16,731 bases of DNA from assembly GCA_012523535.1 (NCBI GenBank), contig JAAYII010000056.1, forward strand, positions 1 to 16,731, given 5' to 3'. This document shows, one piece after another, positions 15,435-16,731 of the stretch (within the stretch, counting starts at the first letter, position 1; every line of letters begins with the position of its first letter). Source of the stretch: Peptococcaceae bacterium (lineage in GTDB: Bacteria > Bacillota > Desulfitobacteriia > Desulfitobacteriales > Syntrophobotulaceae). Under the pieces are notes generated by a model, which saw only the letters and a program-made list of their open reading frames with translations, had not been told where the DNA came from and ran no database searches. Position numbers and translations under genes: made by a program.

Positions 15435-16731
15435 TTACATCATGCCGGCACCCATGCCGCCGCCCATGCCGCCTACAGGATTTTCTTTTTCCGGCAGGTC
15501 AGCAACCAGGCATTCAGTTGTCAAAATCATGGCCGCGATTGAAGCTGCATTTTGAAGGGCGGAACGAGTTACTTTAGCCGGGTCAACAATACCGGAAGCA
15601 ATCATATCTTCATATTGTTCTGTTACGGCATTGAAACCTACACCCTTGGCGCTGGCGCGGACTTTCTCCACAACCACGGAACCTTCCAGACCGGCATTAA
15701 AAGCTATTTGACGGACAGGTTCTTCCAAAGCACGGCGGACAATATTCAATCCAGTTTTTTGGTCGCCTGAAAGCTCGAGTTTGTCAAGAGCATCAATTGC
15801 ATCGACGAAAGCTGTGCCGCCTCCGGCTACAATTCCCTCTTCTACTGCAGCTCTGGTAGCTGCCAGAGCATCTTCAATGCGCAGTTTCTTTTCTTTCATT
15901 TCAGTTTCGGTAGCCGCTCCGACATGGATAACTGCTACGCCGCCGGCCAGTTTGGCCAAACGCTCTTGCAATTTTTCTTTATCAAAATCAGAGGTAGTTT
16001 CTTCGATTTGTTTTCTAATGGATTCAACACGAGCATTTATATCTTTAGCCTGACCTGCACCGTCTACGATTGTGGTTTCTTCTTTAGTAACAATAACCTG
16101 ACGGCAACGTCCAAGCATCTCTAAAGTAGTGTTTTCCAATTTTAATCCGAGATCTTCGGTAATTACCTGGCCGCCGGTAAGGATAGCGATATCCTCCAAC
16201 ATGGCTTTACGACGATCACCGAATCCCGGAGCTTTTACGGCAACAGCAGTGAAGGTTCCGCGCAGTTTATTGACAATAAGGGTTGCCATGGCTTCGCCTT
16301 CCACGTCTTCGGCAATAATCAAAAGCTGTCTGCCGGATTGAACCACTTTTTCCAAAACAGGCAGGATATCGGCAACGGCACTGATCTTTTTGTCGGTAAT
16401 GAGGATGTAAGGATCATTTAAAACTGCTTCCATTTTGTCGGTGTCAGTGATCATATAAGCAGAAACATAGCCGCGATCAAACTGCATACCTTCGACGACT
16501 TCCAGCTCAGTGGTCATTCCTTTACCTTCTTCAACGGTAATAACACCGTCTTTGCCGACCTTCTCCATCGATTCGGCAATAAGTTTGCCAATTTCATCGT
16601 CACCGGCGGAAATGGCTGCTACCTGAGCAATTTTTTCCTTGCTGTCAACAGTTTTGGCAGTTGCTTTAATCTCGTCAACCACAGCTGCTACAGCTTTTTC
16701 AATACCGCGTTTGAGTTCCATGGGATTAGCC
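15435..16731 (-). CDS. groEL: GroEL chaperonin, C-terminal 431 residues (5' part beyond right edge)
   Basis: The 60-kDa chaperonin forms a double-ring ATP-driven folding chamber with GroES. The visible part runs in frame from the right edge (ANPMELKRGIEKAV, about residue 110 of the family) to the stop. It contains the equatorial and apical signatures VTVEEGKGMTTELEVVEGMQ, DRGYVSAYM, IAEDVEGEALA-like RQLLIIAEDVEGEAMATL, APGFGDRRKAMLEDIAILTGG, VEEGIVAGGGTAFVDA and the tail GGMGGGMGAGMM. The Met at 16721 is internal, not the start. A full GroEL has about 540 residues, so some 110 residues and groES are expected further right. It is followed by a hairpin and then the LolA-like gene. Confidence 0.95.
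   Translation of the reverse strand, partial: ANPMELKRGIEKAVAAVVDEIKATAKTVDSKEKIAQVAAISAGDDEIGKLIAESMEKVGKDGVITVEEGKGMTTELEVVEGMQFDRGYVSAYMITDTDKMEAVLNDPYILITDKKISAVADILPVLEKVVQSGRQLLIIAEDVEGEAMATLIVNKLRGTFTAVAVKAPGFGDRRKAMLEDIAILTGGQVITEDLGLKLENTTLEMLGRCRQVIVTKEETTIVDGAGQAKDINARVESIRKQIEETTSDFDKEKLQERLAKLAGGVAVIHVGAATETEMKEKKLRIEDALAATRAAVEEGIVAGGGTAFVDAIDALDKLELSGDQKTGLNIVRRALEEPVRQIAFNAGLEGSVVVEKVRASAKGVGFNAVTEQYEDMIASGIVDPAKVTRSALQNAASIAAMILTTECLVADLPEKENPVGGMGGGMGAGMM

Noticed and set aside
15552..16341. Several + strand open frames of 66-90 codons
   Set aside because: All are antisense shadows of groEL, whose conservation is unmistakable.
1..16731. CRISPR arrays, tRNA or rRNA genes, insertion sequences
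   Set aside because: No regularly spaced repeats, no tRNA-like sequence and no transposase frame or terminal repeats were seen on reading both strands.

Overview
The window looks like a chromosomal piece of a low-to-mid GC anaerobic Firmicute, probably a clostridial or Peptococcaceae-like organism. The grounds are strong AGGAGG-type ribosome binding sites, a GroEL with the Met/Gly-rich tail, an hpt-guaA pair, and a divergent YchF. The genus is a guess; no rRNA or tRNA is present to settle it.

Layout. Left edge (1-2105, + strand): the tail of an unidentified gene, a CheR-type chemotaxis methyltransferase that most likely starts at a TTG codon (144), and a divergent YchF/OBG-family ATPase behind a recognisable sigma-A promoter. 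Centre (2176-12155, - strand): a tightly packed, AT-rich operon of seven large genes plus one possible micro-ORF. Transcribed right to left it encodes an extended-SDR epimerase/dehydratase, a TagF-like glycero/polyol-phosphotransferase fused to a beta-propeller-like domain, an IspD/TarI-type cytidylyltransferase, a CBS-domain/TylF-like methyltransferase fusion, a COG5610-like HAD protein, a polysaccharide pyruvyl transferase and a radical SAM enzyme. Right edge (12308-16731, - strand): guaA, hpt, an exported LolA-like protein and the 3' three quarters of groEL.

How the central genes may work together: the cytidylyltransferase and the SDR could make a CDP-activated polyol or modified sugar, the TagF-like protein could transfer the phospho-unit, and the methyltransferase, pyruvyl transferase and radical SAM enzyme could decorate it. 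This reads as a surface-glycan or teichoic-acid-like assembly cassette inserted between housekeeping genes. The final product cannot be read from the sequence. Several domain combinations are unusual: GT-B plus propeller, CBS plus TylF-like methyltransferase, and a shared N-terminal Rossmann-like module on both the radical SAM and the HAD proteins.

The sharpest anomaly is in guaA. The gene is full length (510 codons from a strong AGGAGG site and ATG at 13840), but codon 29, normally Tyr in this position of the family, is TAA. An ATG three codons later could restart translation. This is a sequencing error, a real nonsense mutation, or a split/reinitiated gene.
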